A stretch of DNA of 64,000 bases from Glycomyces sp. YM15 (GTDB lineage Bacteria; Actinomycetota; Actinomycetes; Mycobacteriales; Micromonosporaceae): the NCBI RefSeq assembly GCF_016918015.1, contig NZ_JAERMK010000023.1, positions 18,129 through 82,128 on the forward strand. Reading direction: 5' to 3'. A model generated the notes under the pieces. It made no database searches. It saw only the letters and a list, made by a program, of their open reading frames with translations, and was not told the origin of the DNA. This document shows, one piece after another, positions 1 to 8,463 of the stretch. Made by a program: the position numbers and the translations under genes. Numbering within the stretch: the first letter of the stretch is position 1; each line of letters begins with the position of its first letter.

Positions 1-1
1 C

Positions 2-1243
2 GACGTCGCATACGACTGGCGCACGGTCGGCGAGTACCTCGACCGCCTCGACCGGGGCATCCCCGTGAACGCGGCCTACCTCGTCCCCCACGGCACCGTG
101 CGGATGCTCGCGATGGGCTGGGAGGACCGCGAACCGACGCACGCCGAACTCGAGGTCATGAAAGCCCTGGTCACCCAAGGCATGGAAGCGGGCGCGTTCG
201 GGCTCTCGGCCGGTCTGAGCTACGCGCCGGGCATGTACGCGAAGACCGGCGAGCTGGTCGAATTGTGCAAGGTGGTCGCGGGCTACGGCGGCTACTTCAG
301 CCCCCACCAGCGCAGTTACGGTGCCGGCGCGATGGAGGGCTACGCGGAGATGATCGAAATCGGCCGCGCCTCGGGCTGCGCCCTGCATCTGGCCCACGCC
401 ACCTTGAACTACCGCGTCAACGAGGGACGGGCCGCCGAACTGCTCAAACTCGTCGACAAAGGCCTCGACGAGGGCCTGCCGATCAGCCTCGACACGTACC
501 CCTACCTGCCGGGCATGACGATGCTCGCGGCGCTGCTGCCGAGCTGGTCGGTCGCGGGCGGCTACGGGGCGCTGCAGGAGCGGCTGGCGGACGCCGGGAA
601 CCGCGCCCGGATCGTGCGCGAGCTCGACGTCGAGGGCACTGACGGCGCCAACGGCGTCCCGGTCGACTGGACCAAGATCGAGATCGCCGGGGTCGCCGAT
701 CCACAGCTGCGCGGCCTCGTGGGACGCCGCGTGAGCGAGGCCGCCGAGGGCCGCGCCCCGGCCGAGTTCTTCCTCGACCTCATCGTGCGGGACGAGTTCG
801 GCACCGCCTGCCTCATGCACGAGGGCAACGAGGAGAACGTCCGGACGATCATGCGCCACGGCGTCCACACCGGATCGACCGACGGCGTGCTCGCGGGCGA
901 GAAGATCCACCCGCGCGCGTGGGGCTCCTTCGCCCGCTACCTCGGGCACTACACCCGCGAGCTCGGACTGATGAGCGTGGAGGAATGCGTGGCCCACCTC
1001 AGCGGCCGACCGGCGGCCATCCTCGGCCTGCGGGACCGCGGCCTGGTGAAGGAGGGCTTCGCGGCCGATTTGGTGTTGTTCGATCCCGAAACGGTCGACG
1101 CGATGGCCACCTTCGAAGCACCACGCCGGCAGGCCGCCGGTATTCCGTATGTCTTGGTCAACGGCGCCTTGGCGGTAGAAGAAGGCCGACGAACCGAAGC
1201 CCTGTCAGGCCGTTCGGTGCGCCACTCGGCCTCCCGTCGCTGA
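2..1243 (+). CDS. N-acyl-D-amino-acid deacylase (D-aminoacylase), 5' truncated by window edge
   Basis: The protein belongs to the amidohydrolase superfamily and most resembles zinc enzymes that remove the N-acyl group from N-acyl-D-amino acids. The reading frame is open from base 2 and continues through the GTG at 65, whose local sequence (NAAYLVPHGTVR) matches the interior of the family, so the true start lies outside the window. Visible family features are HLAHA near 385-399, STDG near 872-886 (metal-site Asp), and HPRAWGSFARYLGHYTRE near 910-963. The C-terminal part (GFAADLVLFDP) is the usual small beta-domain of amidohydrolases. About 413 codons are present of a usual 480-530. Substrate is inferred from family only; a dihydropyrimidinase-like or N-acyl-D-Glu specificity is possible. 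Confidence 0.8.
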   Translation, partial: DVAYDWRTVGEYLDRLDRGIPVNAAYLVPHGTVRMLAMGWEDREPTHAELEVMKALVTQGMEAGAFGLSAGLSYAPGMYAKTGELVELCKVVAGYGGYFSPHQRSYGAGAMEGYAEMIEIGRASGCALHLAHATLNYRVNEGRAAELLKLVDKGLDEGLPISLDTYPYLPGMTMLAALLPSWSVAGGYGALQERLADAGNRARIVRELDVEGTDGANGVPVDWTKIEIAGVADPQLRGLVGRRVSEAAEGRAPAEFFLDLIVRDEFGTACLMHEGNEENVRTIMRHGVHTGSTDGVLAGEKIHPRAWGSFARYLGHYTRELGLMSVEECVAHLSGRPAAILGLRDRGLVKEGFAADLVLFDPETVDAMATFEAPRRQAAGIPYVLVNGALAVEEGRRTEALSGRSVRHSASRR

Positions 1244-1301
1244 CGCCGCGCCCGTCAACGCGGCCTGTCGGTCCAGTGTGGCTGACGTCTATACGCTCCC
1301 C

Positions 1302-1315
1302 CGCAAACGCTTGCG
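1302..1315. promoter_or_regulatory. LacI-family operator-like dyad
   Basis: The sequence CGCAAACGCTTGCG fits the GNAANCGNTTNC consensus bound by LacI/CcpA-type regulators, with the central CpG. It sits about 60 bp after the deacylase stop codon and well ahead of any supported gene, so which promoter it would control is unclear. The match is seen directly; regulatory function is inference. Confidence 0.35.
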
Positions 1316-1450
1316 CAACGGTGCGTTCCGCGCCTTGTCCTTGCCCCACCCAACTTTTCGCGCGGGTGCCGGTCCGCGTGTCCCGGGTGCGGACCCCCAG
1401 TGCCTTCGGGCATAGTGCGGGCCCGGCACATTCAAGGAGAACGGGATTTC

Positions 1451-1588
1451 ATGCAGGACTCCCCGAATACACGCGTGTCCACGCGCGCTCCGATTTCGGC
1501 TGCCCGCGACACTGAGGAAGCGGTCGTGAGGCGGCGACGAATAGGTCGGATGAGGGTGGCGGTCGGGTGCGGCCGCCGGGTCGCCTGA
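1451..1588 (+). CDS. Possible small protein, 45 aa, low support
   Basis: A short frame starts MQDSPNTRVS and ends CGRRVA. It has an AAGGAG Shine-Dalgarno-like site at 1434-1439, about 11 bases ahead of the ATG, slightly far. The product is basic (RRRR near the middle) with no recognised motif, signal peptide or membrane segment. It could equally be a chance frame in GC-rich DNA. It is listed only because it is the sole candidate with a ribosome-binding site in this gap. Confidence 0.15.
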   Translation: MQDSPNTRVSTRAPISAARDTEEAVVRRRRIGRMRVAVGCGRRVA

Positions 1589-1781
1589 AGTCGCCCTGCC
1601 AAGGCTCGATGCAGCGGGGTTCATTGCGCCCCAGTGCAGTTGATCGAAGAGATTGATACTCCTCAATGGATAATTCACCCTTTCAGGTGATGGCAACCCA
1701 CCGATACCAAGCCATACTTGAATCAGTACAAGGAGACGAAAAACAGACAGATATTCGAGCATGGCGAGGCGGTGAAATCCA

Positions 1782-3434
1782 GTGGCCCGACGCACCAGCC
1801 CCACTACTCCCCAGGCCCGTGCAGAGCAGCGCGCCAAGACCCAGGCCACCAGGATGCTCCTCGATGATGCAGCGGCGATGATCAACGCCCACAATGCCAT
1901 TGCACTCAAGATCGTCTTGGACGCCTTCGAACGGAACGTGCACCGTGACGCCGACGGCTTCTCAGCCCAGCGGGACTGGCTGGTCTCCGAGTTCGACTTC
2001 ACCTTTCAGACCGCCGGGAACATCGCCTCCATCGCGAAGCTCGCCAAGAAGTTCGGTGTCCTCGCTGAGGCGGCCCTGACCGGGTACGCCCGGATCGACC
2101 AGGTCGCCTACGCCATGAATCGCTTGAACGCCACCACCGCGGCGGCCCTGTTCTCCCGCACCCCGTTCAGGGCCCCGGTGAGCTCCCCGTTCGATGCCGA
2201 GAGGGAATGCGCGACCCCTGAAGCGCTGGTGGCCGAGTACGCCGCGCATGCCCCGTTCAAGGACCTCGCGCGCCATCTGAAGGAGCTTCACGCGAACCTC
2301 GCCGATGAGGCGGAACTCCTCGACGGGCTGGGGGAGGCATCGCTGCAGCGGCTCGAGTTGCGCGAGGAGTTCGAGGGCGGCATGTGGACCCTCTCGGGCG
2401 TGCTCTCCTCCACCACCGGGATGCTCCTGGACAAGTACCTCAAGACCGCCGTCCCCCCTCCCCGCAAGGACGAGGTCGACGCCTACGGGGTTCTACCTCC
2501 GCAGGTGACTCGCAATGCCGAAGCGCTCCACCAGCTCGTGGCCGGCTATGGGGCTTCTCCCGAAGCGGCGACCCGCCACGGCCACACCGCCACTCTGAAC
2601 CTCACGGTCGATGTCGAGACTCTGCAGGGCAAGGACACCGGACGGGTGCCGCTCCTGGAAGGCCGCCCCGTCAGCCTCGCGAGGGCGCGACTGCTCGCCT
2701 GCGAGGGCCTGGTCATTCCCTCGGTGTTCAACTACGCCACCGGAGAGGCGATCGAACTCGGCCGGGCGCTCAGGGTCCCGAATACGGCGCTGCGCAGGAA
2801 GCTCGAACTTGAGCAACCTGAGGGTTGCGCTTGGCACGGGTGCGGTCGCCCGGTCGCATGGTGCGAGGCGCACCATTTGTCCCATTGGGCGGATGGCGGC
2901 GAAACGGTCGCCGAGAACCTGATCCTCTTGTGCCGGTTCCACCACGGGCGCATCCACACCAGGGGCTGGACTGTCACCAAGACCGGCCCCGGGGAGGCGA
3001 TGATCGTCCACCACGAGGCAGGCTGCGCACACCGAACCGTCGCCCCTTGCGGCCGGACCAGTGAGGGCATGCCCCACGAGAGTGACACGACAGGTACCGC
3101 GGAGACGTGCGGATGCAGCGACTGGCGCACCGAGGCCGACATGGACGACCTGTTCAAGGGCCAGGAGAAGGATTTCTTCCCGACCGGTCTCTATCCGTTC
3201 GAATGGTCGGAGGCGATGACCCCGGACCTGGAATGGATCGCCGAGCAGGTCGAGGAGGCCCGCGACTACTTCGAGCACGGCATCAACCGCCGCGGCTACC
3301 AAGGTACGACCGCCAAGCTCGGGTTCGACGATGACGAAGCCGAGAACCACATGAGGAACTACCAGGTTCCGGTCACCGACCCGCCGCCGATCTACGGTGA
3401 ACGCGACTCAGCCGAAGCATTCATTCCCTTTTGA
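1782..3434 (+). CDS. DUF222 / HNH endonuclease-type protein
   Basis: A 550-residue protein of the actinobacterial DUF222-HNH (13E12-like) family, which occurs in many dispersed copies in these genomes and whose cellular role is unproved. The DUF222 region spans roughly residues 15-320. The HNH nuclease motif lies at about 349-392: a Cys pair (CAWHGCG), then CEAHHLSHWADGG, then NLILLCRFHHGRIH, giving the expected HH...N...H metal and catalytic residues, all intact. An acidic tail of about 130 residues follows. The start is a GTG with weak GAGG upstream at 1766-1769. Family members are sometimes suspected to be mobile or intron-derived; no terminal repeats were seen here. Confidence 0.85.
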   Translation: MARRTSPTTPQARAEQRAKTQATRMLLDDAAAMINAHNAIALKIVLDAFERNVHRDADGFSAQRDWLVSEFDFTFQTAGNIASIAKLAKKFGVLAEAALTGYARIDQVAYAMNRLNATTAAALFSRTPFRAPVSSPFDAERECATPEALVAEYAAHAPFKDLARHLKELHANLADEAELLDGLGEASLQRLELREEFEGGMWTLSGVLSSTTGMLLDKYLKTAVPPPRKDEVDAYGVLPPQVTRNAEALHQLVAGYGASPEAATRHGHTATLNLTVDVETLQGKDTGRVPLLEGRPVSLARARLLACEGLVIPSVFNYATGEAIELGRALRVPNTALRRKLELEQPEGCAWHGCGRPVAWCEAHHLSHWADGGETVAENLILLCRFHHGRIHTRGWTVTKTGPGEAMIVHHEAGCAHRTVAPCGRTSEGMPHESDTTGTAETCGCSDWRTEADMDDLFKGQEKDFFPTGLYPFEWSEAMTPDLEWIAEQVEEARDYFEHGINRRGYQGTTAKLGFDDDEAENHMRNYQVPVTDPPPIYGERDSAEAFIPF

Positions 3435-3534
3435 GGACGCCCGCCGGGGCCGCAATCCCGGCGGGGAACTGCACGAAGCGCGGCACACCAAGGCCCAGGT
3501 GAAAGCAGGCAGGGCCGACGGACACAAGGCGCTC

Positions 3535-3567
3535 AGGCCTGGACTCCTTATGGATCCAGGCCTTTCC
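3535..3567 (+). terminator. Terminator-like hairpin after the DUF222-HNH gene
   Basis: A perfect 9-bp stem (AGGCCTGGA at 3535-3543 pairing with TCCAGGCCT at 3555-3563) with an 11-base loop is followed by TTTCCCC. It lies about 100 bp after the stop codon. Confidence 0.55.
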
Positions 3568-3880
3568 CCATGCCCCGCAGAGTGACCAATGCTTCGTCGG
3601 ACCGACCGCGACTGAGGCCGCCCGACCCCGACGGTCCCCCGGGCCGACAGACCGACCCCGACCGCCCAGACTCCTCTCGTCGCTGCCGCCTTGACCGGGG
3701 CCACGGCGACCGGCAAGCCGATGCGCGTGCGTGTGCCTGGGGATACACCTTGAGCCGCAGGCCCGGCTCGACCGTCAGTGGCGCAACAAACTGCGTGGAA
3801 GTCGAAGCCGCCCAGACGAAAGCGAGGGGCGGCGGACCGTGGTCTTGACCCGGCTTTCGGTCCACCGCCCCGGTAGTGAA

Positions 3881-3914
3881 CCGGCGCCCCGCCGAGACGA
3901 AGTCGGGGCGCCGG
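3881..3914 (-). terminator. Terminator-like hairpin of the sugar ABC operon
   Basis: A perfect 11-bp GC stem (CCGGCGCCCCG at 3881-3891, CGGGGCGCCGG at 3904-3914) with a 12-base loop lies just 8 bases beyond the stop of the last permease gene. There is no T-run, as is common for actinobacterial terminators. Confidence 0.6.
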
Positions 3915-3921
3915 AAACTCG

Positions 3922-4758
3922 CTACTTCAAACCTGAGGTCGAGAACCCCTGCACGAAGAACCGCTGGAAGAACAGGAACATCAGCAGCACGGGCAGGATG
4001 AACATGGTGCTGCCCGCGGCGAGCAGGTTCTGCACCGGGAAGCCCTTCTCGTTGACGTACCCGGCGGTCATCGCCACGGCCAGGGTCGTCGTGTCATCGC
4101 TCAGCAGGAGGCTCGGGGCGATGAAGTCGCCCCAGGACGCGGTGAAGGTCAGCACCATGCACGCCGCCAGGATCGGCCCGGATTGCGGGATGAAGATCTT
4201 CCAGAAGATCCGCACGTGGCCGCACCCGTCGAGGATCGCCGCCTCCTCGAGCTCCTTCGGGATGCCCGCGAAGAACTGGCGGAACAGGAAGACCATGAAG
4301 GCGGCGCCGCACAGGCCCCACAGGATCCACGGAATGTAGGTGTCCACGAAGCCGAGTTTGGCGAACATCAGGTAGGTCGGGATGAGGGTGATGATGCCGG
4401 GCATCATCATCGTCGAGATCAGCAGGCCGAACCAGAATTTCTTGCCGGGTGCGGAGAGGCGGGCGAACCCGTACGCCATCCACGCCGACGAGATGGTCGT
4501 CAGCACCGACGAGATCGTGGCGAGGATCAGCGAGTTGCGCGCGTAGCCGAGGAAGTCGATGAACGTCAGGGCATCGAGGTAGTTGTGCCACTGCGGTGTC
4601 GCGGGGAACAACTGGATCGGGAAGACCGACAGTTCGTTCGGGGCCTTCAAGGAGGTGAGGATGAGCCAGCCGAGCGGACCGGAGAAGATCACCGCGAGCG
4701 TGATCAGCGAAAGGTACAGGGCCGTGAAGCGGGCCCGGCGCGCGAGGTTCACGTTCAT
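3922..4758 (-). CDS. Carbohydrate ABC transporter permease, MalG/CUT1 type
   Basis: Inner-membrane subunit of a CUT1 sugar importer, 278 residues with six predicted membrane segments. The cytoplasmic EAA loop that docks on the ATPase is at about residues 171-191 (EEAAILDGCG, then KIFIP). The ATG at 4758 is chosen because it follows AAGGAGGGCTG and overlaps the stop of the upstream permease by one base (TGATG), indicating translational coupling; a longer upstream open frame reads through the other permease and is not used. No ATPase gene is in the operon, so the transporter probably uses a shared MsiK-like ATPase encoded elsewhere, which is usual in actinobacteria. Confidence 0.93.
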   Translation of the reverse strand: MNVNLARRARFTALYLSLITLAVIFSGPLGWLILTSLKAPNELSVFPIQLFPATPQWHNYLDALTFIDFLGYARNSLILATISSVLTTISSAWMAYGFARLSAPGKKFWFGLLISTMMMPGIITLIPTYLMFAKLGFVDTYIPWILWGLCGAAFMVFLFRQFFAGIPKELEEAAILDGCGHVRIFWKIFIPQSGPILAACMVLTFTASWGDFIAPSLLLSDDTTTLAVAMTAGYVNEKGFPVQNLLAAGSTMFILPVLLMFLFFQRFFVQGFSTSGLK

Positions 4759-5747
4759 CAGCCCTCCTTCCCTTCGGTGGGGTCGACGCCGCCGTAGAAG
4801 ACCGCCTTGCTGCCGATCTTGAAGACCACGCCGGTGATGAGCAGGACGAACAGGAACAGCACCCACAGCAGTGCCGAGGCGTATCCGAAGTGGCTCTTGG
4901 CGAAGTACTCGGCGTAGACGTGCACCATGAAGAGGTAGTTGCCCTCGGGCACGGCCGTGACGGCCGCAGGGCCGTTGACCGGCGCGAGCAGCAGCGAGGG
5001 GACGAACACCTGGAGCGAGCCGATGACGCCCGTGACCACCTGGAAGAAGATGATGGGGCTGAGGATCGGCAGCGTGATCTTGAAGAACGAGTAGACCGGA
5101 CCGGCGCCGTCCACTCTGGCTGCTTCAAGCAGTTCCCTGGGCACGTCCTGCAGAGCGGCGAGGGAGATGATCATCGAGCCGCCGACGCCCCACAGGATCA
5201 TCAGGATCAGCACGAAGCGGGTGTACGGATCGGCCAGCCACGAAATCGGCTCGCCTCCGGCGGCGCCGACCAGGGCGTTGGCCGCACCGGCGTTCCGGTC
5301 GAAGATGATCTTGAAGGTCAGCGCCGCGGCAACGCCGGGCACCACGGCCGGCAGGTAGAACAGGGCGCGGAACAGCGTCCGACCCCGGAAGTCGCGGTTG
5401 AGCATGACCGCCATCACCAGGCCCGCGGCGACGCCGGTGGGCACGGTGGCGAGCATGAAGATCCCGGTGCGGCCCAGGGATTCGATCGTCTGCGTGTCCT
5501 GGAAGACCCGCAGGTAGTTGTCGAAGCCCACATACGACCAGTTCGGGGAGAGCCCGTCGGTGTTGGTGAGGCTCATCCAGAACGCGTAGCCGAGCGGGAA
5601 CAGCGTCAGCAGCACGAACCCGGCGATCCAGGGCCCGACGAACAGGTAGAACGTCCGGGTTCGCTGCCCGGCCCGACCCCGCCTGCGGCGGGGTCGGGCC
5701 GGCACCGCAGGGGGAGTCTCACGCGACGCGTGGAGCGTTGCGGTCAC
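4758..5747 (-). CDS. Carbohydrate ABC transporter permease, MalF/CUT1 type
   Basis: Partner permease of the importer, 329 residues. A basic, proline-rich cytoplasmic N-terminus (to about residue 30) precedes the first membrane segment (YLFVGPWIAGFVLLTLFPLG). The EAA motif is at about 206-226 (LEAARVDGAG, KITLPILSP). The GTG start at 5747 overlaps the stop of the binding-protein gene by four bases (GTGA), so the genes are translationally coupled. Longer open frames upstream in this register are antisense or overlapping shadows of the binding-protein gene and are rejected. The substrate is inferred only from the divergent galactonate dehydratase locus. Confidence 0.93.
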   Translation of the reverse strand: MTATLHASRETPPAVPARPRRRRGRAGQRTRTFYLFVGPWIAGFVLLTLFPLGYAFWMSLTNTDGLSPNWSYVGFDNYLRVFQDTQTIESLGRTGIFMLATVPTGVAAGLVMAVMLNRDFRGRTLFRALFYLPAVVPGVAAALTFKIIFDRNAGAANALVGAAGGEPISWLADPYTRFVLILMILWGVGGSMIISLAALQDVPRELLEAARVDGAGPVYSFFKITLPILSPIIFFQVVTGVIGSLQVFVPSLLLAPVNGPAAVTAVPEGNYLFMVHVYAEYFAKSHFGYASALLWVLFLFVLLITGVVFKIGSKAVFYGGVDPTEGKEG

Positions 5748-7093
5748 AGCACCAGCTCCTTGCCGTCGTCCAGGAGCGCCTGCATGTCGGTGTTGAGCGT
5801 GTCGGCCAGCGCCCCTGCGGAGACGTCCTCGTTGATCGCGTCGGGCAGGTACTGGTTGAGCACGGCGTCGAGCGCCTCGACCTTGACGTACGGGGAGAAC
5901 GACAGGACCTTGAAGTAGTCGGACTCGGCCTCTACGGCGGCGAGGGCCTGTTCCTGGGCGGGCGTGCCGACCGGCAGGTCCGCACGGAGCGACAGCAGGC
6001 TCGGCATGCCCCAGCCGCCGGCCGCGCGCTCTTTGGCGGGGTCGCCGCCCATGAACCACTCGAAGACCTGCCAGGCCTCGTCCTGGTGCTTGGAGGCCTT
6101 GGGGATCCAGTAGCCGGTGGCGCCGAAGCAGGGGCTGATGCGCTCGCCGCCCATCGTCGGGGCGGGGGCGAGTCGGGAGGTCTCGGCGAGTCCGGCCTCG
6201 GCCGCGATCGCGCCGCCGAACCAGTAGCCGGACCAGGACTGCGCCAGGCGGCCGGTCTGGTAGGGCGGCCAGTCCCAGCCGTCGGGGTTGGGCTCGACGG
6301 GGCTGAATCCGACCTTGGCGCGGGCGTAGTCGAGGAACCACTGGAGGGCCTTCTGCCCCTCGGGCGAGGAGAAGTCGACGGTGCCGAGGTCCTCGGAGAG
6401 CAGGCTGCCGCCGGCGGAGGCGGTCATGTTGGCGAGGCTGATGAACAGGCCGAGGCCGCCGGCCGAGAGACCGTAGACGGTGGTGGTGTCGCCGTCCTTC
6501 TGGGTGAGCTCCTTGCCCATCTCGAGCCACTGGTCGTAGGTGACCGGCTCGGTCTCGGAGGGGTGGGCGACGCCGGCCGCGTCGAACAGGGCGGTGTTGT
6601 ACCAGAACATGGCGTCCTGGGAGTAGTCCTTCGCCATGCCGTAGCGCGGGCCCTGGCCCTGGACGGAGCCGTCGTAGCGCCACACGTCGTTGACGGGGTC
6701 GATGTCGTCCTCTTTGAGCAGTTCGCTCTTGGCGAAGTAGTCGTCGAGGGGGAGCGCCAGGTCGCGGCCGACGATGTAGGGCGTCTCGACGGCGCCGAGG
6801 CCGCGGACCAGGTCGGGTGCGGTGCCGCTGGCGAGCATGGCGGTCAGCTTGGTGGTGTCGACCTCGACGCGCTTGATCTTGACGTCGAGCCGCTCTTCGG
6901 CGGTCTTGAGGAATTCCGGGCTGAACTCGTTTTCCGGGGCCATGATCGTCAGCGTCGTCTTTCCGCCGGCTCCGCCCCCTGCCGAAGGGGCGCAGGCAGA
7001 GAGGGCTCCGGCAGTGGCCGCCGCAGCGGCACCTGCGGCGGTGCCGCGCATCAAGCTTCGACGGGACACCGGCGTCCCGAGGGATCCACGCAT
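5744..7093 (-). CDS. Extracellular sugar-binding lipoprotein of the CUT1 transporter
   Basis: Solute-binding protein of 449 residues that captures the substrate outside the membrane and delivers it to the two permeases. The N-terminus carries a twin-arginine pair (SRRSLMRG) and a lipobox LSAC with the lipidated Cys at residue 34, followed by a Ser/Gly-rich tether, so it is probably a Tat-exported lipoprotein. Family features include the interior block near residues 170-200 (WYNTALFDAAGV, YDQWLEMGKELT). The ATG at 7093 has AAAGG about nine bases upstream. It is the first gene of a three-gene leftward operon. Confidence 0.92.
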   Translation of the reverse strand: MRGSLGTPVSRRSLMRGTAAGAAAAATAGALSACAPSAGGGAGGKTTLTIMAPENEFSPEFLKTAEERLDVKIKRVEVDTTKLTAMLASGTAPDLVRGLGAVETPYIVGRDLALPLDDYFAKSELLKEDDIDPVNDVWRYDGSVQGQGPRYGMAKDYSQDAMFWYNTALFDAAGVAHPSETEPVTYDQWLEMGKELTQKDGDTTTVYGLSAGGLGLFISLANMTASAGGSLLSEDLGTVDFSSPEGQKALQWFLDYARAKVGFSPVEPNPDGWDWPPYQTGRLAQSWSGYWFGGAIAAEAGLAETSRLAPAPTMGGERISPCFGATGYWIPKASKHQDEAWQVFEWFMGGDPAKERAAGGWGMPSLLSLRADLPVGTPAQEQALAAVEAESDYFKVLSFSPYVKVEALDAVLNQYLPDAINEDVSAGALADTLNTDMQALLDDGKELVL

Positions 7094-7137
7094 GGGTTTT
7101 GGCCTTTCAGGGAAGGGGTACGAAACTCTGTTGACGA

Positions 7138-7167
7138 AGGCTAGCTCTGCTCGCTTAAGTACGTCAA
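7138..7167 (-). promoter_or_regulatory. Probable promoter of the sugar ABC operon
   Basis: Reading leftward, TTGACG (7167-7162) and TAGCCT (7143-7138) are separated by 18 bases, a reasonable sigma-70-like pair about 45 bases ahead of the binding-protein start. The -35 element lies within the inverted repeat shared with the divergent ROK promoter. Confidence 0.45.
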
Positions 7168-7177
7168 TAGTCTTGAC
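7163..7177. promoter_or_regulatory. Candidate ROK repressor operator between the divergent promoters
   Basis: GTCAA-TAGTC-TTGAC is a perfect 5-bp inverted repeat with a 5-base spacer. Its two arms coincide with the -35 elements of the two divergent promoters, so one bound dimer could block both. Assignment to the ROK protein rests on position. Confidence 0.4.
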
Positions 7178-7203
7178 AAAGATTTATGAGCGGGCTGTAT
7201 GAT
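7173..7203 (+). promoter_or_regulatory. Probable leaderless promoter of the ROK gene
   Basis: TTGACA (7173-7178) and TATGAT (7198-7203) are separated by 19 bases. The -10 element ends six bases before the ATG at 7210, so transcription should start at the initiation codon. Confidence 0.5.
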
Positions 7204-7209
7204 CGGCCA

Positions 7210-8454
7210 ATGCCCCGGACGAAGAGCGGATCCCTCCAGTCACTGCGCCGGGCGAACCAGGAACGGCTGCTGACCCTCTTGCTGCGCAAGGGACCCACGC
7301 ACCGCGCCGAGCTCGCCCGCCGCGCCGACCTGTCGCGCACGACCGTGTCGACCATCGTCACCGAATTGATATCCCGCGGTCTCGTGATCGAGCGGGACGG
7401 CGACCCCGACGGGGACGGCCGCGCGAAGGAGACCCTCGCGATCAGTCCTGGCGCCGCCGTCGCGCTCGGCCTCGACTTCACCTTCGACCACGTCTGGGTG
7501 CACCTCTCCGACTTGGCGCACAACGAGATCGCGGGCGCCGGCCGCGCCGTGGACCCCGAGCTCGGCTGGGCCGAACGCATCGACGTCGCCGCCGACCTGC
7601 TCGAACGCCTCATCGACGAGCACGGACTCGACCGCGGCAGGATCGTGGGCGCGGGCGTCGGCCTGCCCGGCCCCATCGAGAAGGCCACCGGCATCGTCTC
7701 CACCTCGCTGCCCGACCAGCCCTGGTCCCATGTGCACGCCGCCGACGAGTTCGCCCAGCGACTCCAACTGCCCGTGGCGATCGAGAACAACACGCGGCTC
7801 GAAGCGGTGGCCGAGGCCTACAGCGGCGCGGGCCGAGGCGTCCGCGACCTCATGTACGTCGGCCTCTCGAACGGCATCGCGGCCGGACTCATCCTCGACG
7901 GCAGAGTCTTCCGCGGCGCGGTGGGCGCCGCCGGGGAACTCGGCCACACCTCGATCAATGTGGACGGCCCGGCCTGCCCGTGCGGGAACCGCGGCTGCCT
8001 CGTCCTCCACGCCGGCATCCCCGCCGTCCTGGCGGCGCTGCGACCCCACTTGGGCGCCAAAGCGACCGTGGAAGACGTACTCGCCGCCGCCGCCGCGGGC
8101 GACCGCGCCTGCGAAGGCGTCCTCGCCGACGTCGGCCAGATGACCGGCCGCGTCCTCGCCAGCCTCTGCAACCTGCTCAACCCCGAACGCATCGTCGTCG
8201 GCGGCGAACTCGCCCGCGCCGGCGAAGTCCTCCTCGACCCGCTGCGCACCGCGCTCCGCCGGTACGCGCTCACCCTGGTGCGCGACGTCGACGTCGTCCC
8301 CGCCGCCCTCGACCTCGGCGCCCGCGCCGGAGCCGTCGGCGGCGCGGCCCTCATCCTGCGCGAAAGGCCCGGCCTCGCCTCCGCGCTCGTCGACCTCACC
8401 GAACCCGCAGTGCCCATCCGCCAGCGCGCCAAGCCCGCCGCGGACGGGCGGTAG
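7210..8454 (+). CDS. ROK family transcriptional repressor
   Basis: A 414-residue NagC/XylR-type ROK protein that probably represses the divergent sugar transporter and its own operon until a sugar ligand binds. An N-terminal winged helix (about residues 12-75; THRAELARRADLSRTTVS) is followed by the sugar-kinase-like fold with GAGVGLPGPI, the GELGHT motif and the zinc-type cluster CPCGNRGC at about 256-263. An in-frame ATG eight codons upstream lies inside the promoter between -35 and -10, so the ATG at 7210, six bases after TATGAT, is chosen. The following dehydrogenase gene starts nine bases after its stop. Confidence 0.9.
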   Translation: MPRTKSGSLQSLRRANQERLLTLLLRKGPTHRAELARRADLSRTTVSTIVTELISRGLVIERDGDPDGDGRAKETLAISPGAAVALGLDFTFDHVWVHLSDLAHNEIAGAGRAVDPELGWAERIDVAADLLERLIDEHGLDRGRIVGAGVGLPGPIEKATGIVSTSLPDQPWSHVHAADEFAQRLQLPVAIENNTRLEAVAEAYSGAGRGVRDLMYVGLSNGIAAGLILDGRVFRGAVGAAGELGHTSINVDGPACPCGNRGCLVLHAGIPAVLAALRPHLGAKATVEDVLAAAAAGDRACEGVLADVGQMTGRVLASLCNLLNPERIVVGGELARAGEVLLDPLRTALRRYALTLVRDVDVVPAALDLGARAGAVGGAALILRERPGLASALVDLTEPAVPIRQRAKPAADGR

Positions 8455-8463
8455 GGTCGCCGG

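Larger units (their letters stand above)
1244..1781. other. 538-bp intergenic region without a convincing gene
   Basis: This gap lies between the deacylase and the DUF222-HNH gene. It holds a LacI-type operator-like dyad at 1302-1315 and a possible very small reading frame at 1451-1588 preceded by AAGGAG. Nothing else resembles a gene; the DNA from about 1640 to 1760 is AT-richer than the surroundings, which fits a promoter region for the downstream gene. Confidence 0.5.
3435..3921. other. 487-bp convergent intergenic region with two hairpins
   Basis: The region separates the HNH gene from the leftward ABC transporter operon. It contains one terminator-like hairpin for each direction (separate entries). 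Frames within it are short and lack ribosome-binding sites, and no gene is supported. Confidence 0.5.
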
